From positions 1-8,429 of the forward strand of contig JAPLUS010000218.1 of the NCBI GenBank assembly GCA_026397495.1: a stretch of DNA of 8,429 nucleotides. Direction: 5' to 3'. Shown here in pieces: positions 7,139 to 8,429 of the stretch. The first letter of the stretch is position 1. Every line of letters begins with the position of its first letter. The stretch is from Candidatus Zixiibacteriota bacterium (GTDB lineage Bacteria > Zixibacteria > MSB-5A5 > GN15 > PGXB01). Below the pieces are notes generated by a model. It worked only from the letters and a program-made list of their open reading frames with translations, searched no databases and was not told the DNA's origin. The translations under genes and the position numbers were made by a program.

Positions 7139-7774
7139 CTATATGCCCGTGAGAAATGGATTGGTTCGCCGTTCGGTGCCAACGGTCGTCAGCGGCCCGT
7201 GTCCCGGATAACAAATGACATCATCGGGAAGGGTTAAAATATTTTTCTTAATAGAATCAATTAGCTGCTGGTAGTTGCTCCCGGGGAGATCGGCTCGACC
7301 GATAGAACCATAGAATAGAGTATCGCCGCAGAAGAGGAATTTCCCGATATAGTAGCAGACTCCCCCGGGAGTATGCCCCGGAGTGCCGAAAACGGTAAAT
7401 CGAAAACCGCCCACATTGATTATATCGTTATCCTCAATAAGATAATCCGGCGGCGGACAGATTATTTCATAGCCGAATATCTCCGATATATTAGCCGCCG
7501 GCGACGCCAGCATCTCCTTATCTTCTTTACCGATATAAAGAGGTATATGAAATCGGTTTTTTAGACCGCTTACGGCGGCAATATGGTCGCCGTGCCCATG
7601 GGTTAATAGAATCGCCTTAGGCGATATCTCCCGTTCTATTATTCTCTCCAAAATATTCGGCTCATCGCCGCCCGGATCGATAATAACACCGGCCTTGGTC
7701 CCGGCATCATGGACGATATAGCAATTGACCTCAAACGGTCCGACCACGACAGTTTCAATCAGCATATTAATCAT
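7139..7774 (-). CDS. MBL-fold hydrolase, glyoxalase II-like (YcbL-type)
   Basis: The 211-residue protein is a metallo-beta-lactamase fold hydrolase of the glyoxalase-II-like branch. The metal site motif THGHGDH is at residues 58-64. Further ligands are His134 in GTPGHTPGG, Asp151 in FCGDTLF and His192 in YPGHGP. The endings GSIGRADLPGS and TTVGTERRTNPFL are typical of the short YcbL-type members, which lack the C-terminal glutathione-binding domain of true glyoxalase II (about 250 residues). A thioester hydrolase role is possible; the true substrate is unknown. The first ATG (7774) is taken, but the Met at codon 4 fits equally, and neither has a Shine-Dalgarno sequence. It is the first gene of a five-gene unit, directly behind a promoter candidate. 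Confidence 0.92.
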   Translation of the reverse strand: MINMLIETVVVGPFEVNCYIVHDAGTKAGVIIDPGGDEPNILERIIEREISPKAILLTHGHGDHIAAVSGLKNRFHIPLYIGKEDKEMLASPAANISEIFGYEIICPPPDYLIEDNDIINVGGFRFTVFGTPGHTPGGVCYYIGKFLFCGDTLFYGSIGRADLPGSNYQQLIDSIKKNILTLPDDVICYPGHGPLTTVGTERRTNPFLTGI

Positions 7775-7800
7775 ACGTTTAAATAATCTGTTTGGTCGGC

Positions 7801-7848
7801 AAGATATTTATTGTATGAATTTTGTCAATTGATTATTGGATTTGTCAA
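7801..7848 (-). promoter_or_regulatory. Candidate promoter region with two TTGACA boxes ahead of the MBL operon
   Basis: On the minus strand there are two perfect TTGACA boxes, at 7848-7843 and 7828-7823, 20 bp apart and each within the repeated 9-mer ATTGACAAA. The nearer box is followed after 16 nt by TATCTT (7806-7801), 4/6 to the -10 consensus. The far box is followed after 18 nt by CAAAAT. This would place the start of transcription near 7794, only about 20 nt before the MBL start codon. Two overlapping promoters, or one promoter with a repeated operator site, are possible. Confidence 0.5.
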
Positions 7849-7868
7849 TCAGACATTGCAGGTCTAAT

Positions 7869-7894
7869 AAAAAATCCCATCCGTTGGATGGGGT
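7869..7894 (-). terminator. Second intrinsic terminator
   Basis: On the minus strand a 9-bp stem (ACCCCATCC / GGATGGGAT, one G-U pair) closes a 3-nt AAC loop and is followed by a run of six T (7874-7869). No U tract follows on the other strand, so it acts for minus-strand transcription only. It lies just before the promoter of the next operon. Confidence 0.8.
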
Positions 7895-7948
7895 ACCAGT
7901 TTCAGGAAAGGGCTCCCGGGCCGCAAGCAAAAAACCGCGATGAGCTAT
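7895..7948 (-). other. Unassigned GC-rich spacer between two terminators
   Basis: This stretch holds no ORF of note. It contains a CCCGGG palindrome within GGCCCGGGAGCCC and the T-rich run GGTTTTTTGC. It is more GC-rich than the AT-rich gap downstream of it. I recognise no riboswitch or RNA family. It could be a relic of an intergenic repeat or of a lost gene. Confidence 0.3.
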
Positions 7949-7980
7949 AAAAAAACGGGCAGAAGAGAATTCCTGCCCGT
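7949..7980 (-). terminator. Intrinsic terminator of the right-edge gene
   Basis: On the minus strand ACGGGCAG and CTGCCCGT form an 8-bp stem with a 10-nt loop, followed by a run of T (7955-7949). It lies about 30 nt after the TAA of the right-edge gene, the expected place for a rho-independent terminator. Confidence 0.85.
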
Positions 7981-8009
7981 AATATAGAAACTTCAGTTTA
8001 TTTTTCTTT

Positions 8010-8429
8010 TTACTTAACCGCCCACTCTTTTATTCCAATTTTGTTTATGGCCATCTGGTTATCTTTTGCAAGACGACTATGGTAGAGAGCAGTGGCCATA
8101 GCTTCATCAACATTCTTCCCTTCCTGTTGCAGCTGAGCAATCAGCTTATGGGTATTAATCGGAGTCCCTTCAACCTTATAGCCACTCTTACCGGTAACGA
8201 TGAACCAGGAAAACTGGGAATAGATTACGCCATCCAGAAGAGCATCATATTCCGGGCCGGCTTTCTCAATAGCCCGATCGACCGCCTCTTTTAGCTGAGG
8301 GTTTCCAAGAGGAATACTGAATATCCACCAAACAGTGTCTGTTCCTACAGTTCTTTGGCCCTTCACAGAATCATCGACCTTCATATTGATTATTTTGCTA
8401 CTAATAACGGTAAAATCGAGAACTCGGGT
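8010..8429 (-). CDS. Hypothetical small exported-type protein, 5' end outside the window
   Basis: The frame is open to the right edge: 139 residues are visible, beginning TRVLDFTVISSKIINMKVDD. The first in-window ATG (8384) has no ribosome site, and the residues before it read as protein, so the true start lies upstream, probably with a signal peptide. I recall small bacterial lipoproteins with the same order of features: a T-R-x-x-D-F-T-V-I-S segment, then VKGQRTVGTD, then IPLGNPQLKEAVDRAIEKAG, then an aromatic strand and KSGYKVEGTP. I cannot name a family, and the function of such proteins is unknown. The C-terminal 45 residues (INTHKLIAQLQQEGKNVDEA onward) are predicted helical and look like an added tail. 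It ends with a strong terminator and appears transcriptionally separate from the genes that follow. Confidence 0.65.
   Translation of the reverse strand, partial: TRVLDFTVISSKIINMKVDDSVKGQRTVGTDTVWWIFSIPLGNPQLKEAVDRAIEKAGPEYDALLDGVIYSQFSWFIVTGKSGYKVEGTPINTHKLIAQLQQEGKNVDEAMATALYHSRLAKDNQMAINKIGIKEWAVK

Noticed and set aside
7895..7948. A riboswitch or known small RNA in the spacer
   Set aside because: I could not match it to any riboswitch core, and it lies after a terminator rather than in a leader, so I left it as an unassigned spacer.
8010..8384. ATG at 8384 as the true start of the right-edge gene
   Set aside because: The frame remains open with protein-like residues (TRVLDFTVISSK) to the edge, and there is no ribosome site before this ATG.
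1..8429. CRISPR array, insertion sequence, tRNA or defence system
   Set aside because: No repeated spacer pattern, terminal inverted repeats with a transposase, cloverleaf or defence-type domain was seen; all long minus-strand ORFs are accounted for by metabolic, repair or envelope genes.

Overview
This window is a tightly packed, entirely minus-strand stretch of a Gram-negative (diderm) bacterial chromosome with moderate GC content. An MsbA-type lipid flippase, two family-9 glycosyltransferases and a lipoprotein imply an outer membrane with LPS or lipooligosaccharide. The gene style and the LolA/DUF4292-like lipoprotein would fit the FCB superphylum or a related candidate phylum such as Zixibacteria. 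That placement is a guess from protein resemblance and could not be tested here.

Layout in the direction of transcription (right to left). At the right edge is the 3' part of an unrecognised small exported-type protein (8010-8429), followed by a strong intrinsic terminator. A short intergenic region (7775-8009) holds this terminator, a GC-rich spacer, a second same-strand terminator and a promoter region with two TTGACA boxes. Next comes a five-gene unit: an MBL-fold hydrolase of the glyoxalase-II-like group, a PHP-type histidinol-phosphatase-like phosphoesterase, a 3-methyladenine DNA glycosylase (AAG/Mpg family), a site-2-protease (M50) membrane metalloprotease, and a LolA/DUF4292-like lipoprotein. 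Spacings are 18 nt, a TAATG overlap, 17 nt and 2 nt, so the genes are probably co-transcribed and partly translationally coupled.

A 119-nt gap (4227-4345) carries a second promoter candidate. The envelope-glycan unit follows: an MsbA-like ABC flippase, two tandem GT9 (heptosyltransferase-like) enzymes, and the first 44 codons of a GT2 glycosyltransferase running off the left edge. Spacings are 9 nt, 10 nt and an ATGA overlap. Together they look like the assembly and export module for a lipid A-core type glycolipid.

The main anomaly is the flippase gene. As read it is split into two frames, and the change of frame maps to a run of six G (coding strand) in the region encoding the TM1-TM2 periplasmic loop. 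One extra G would restore a normal 617-residue protein. The rest of the window is ordinary housekeeping and envelope biosynthesis. I did not find a CRISPR array, mobile element, tRNA, rRNA or defence system, and no gene-free stretch exceeds 300 bases.
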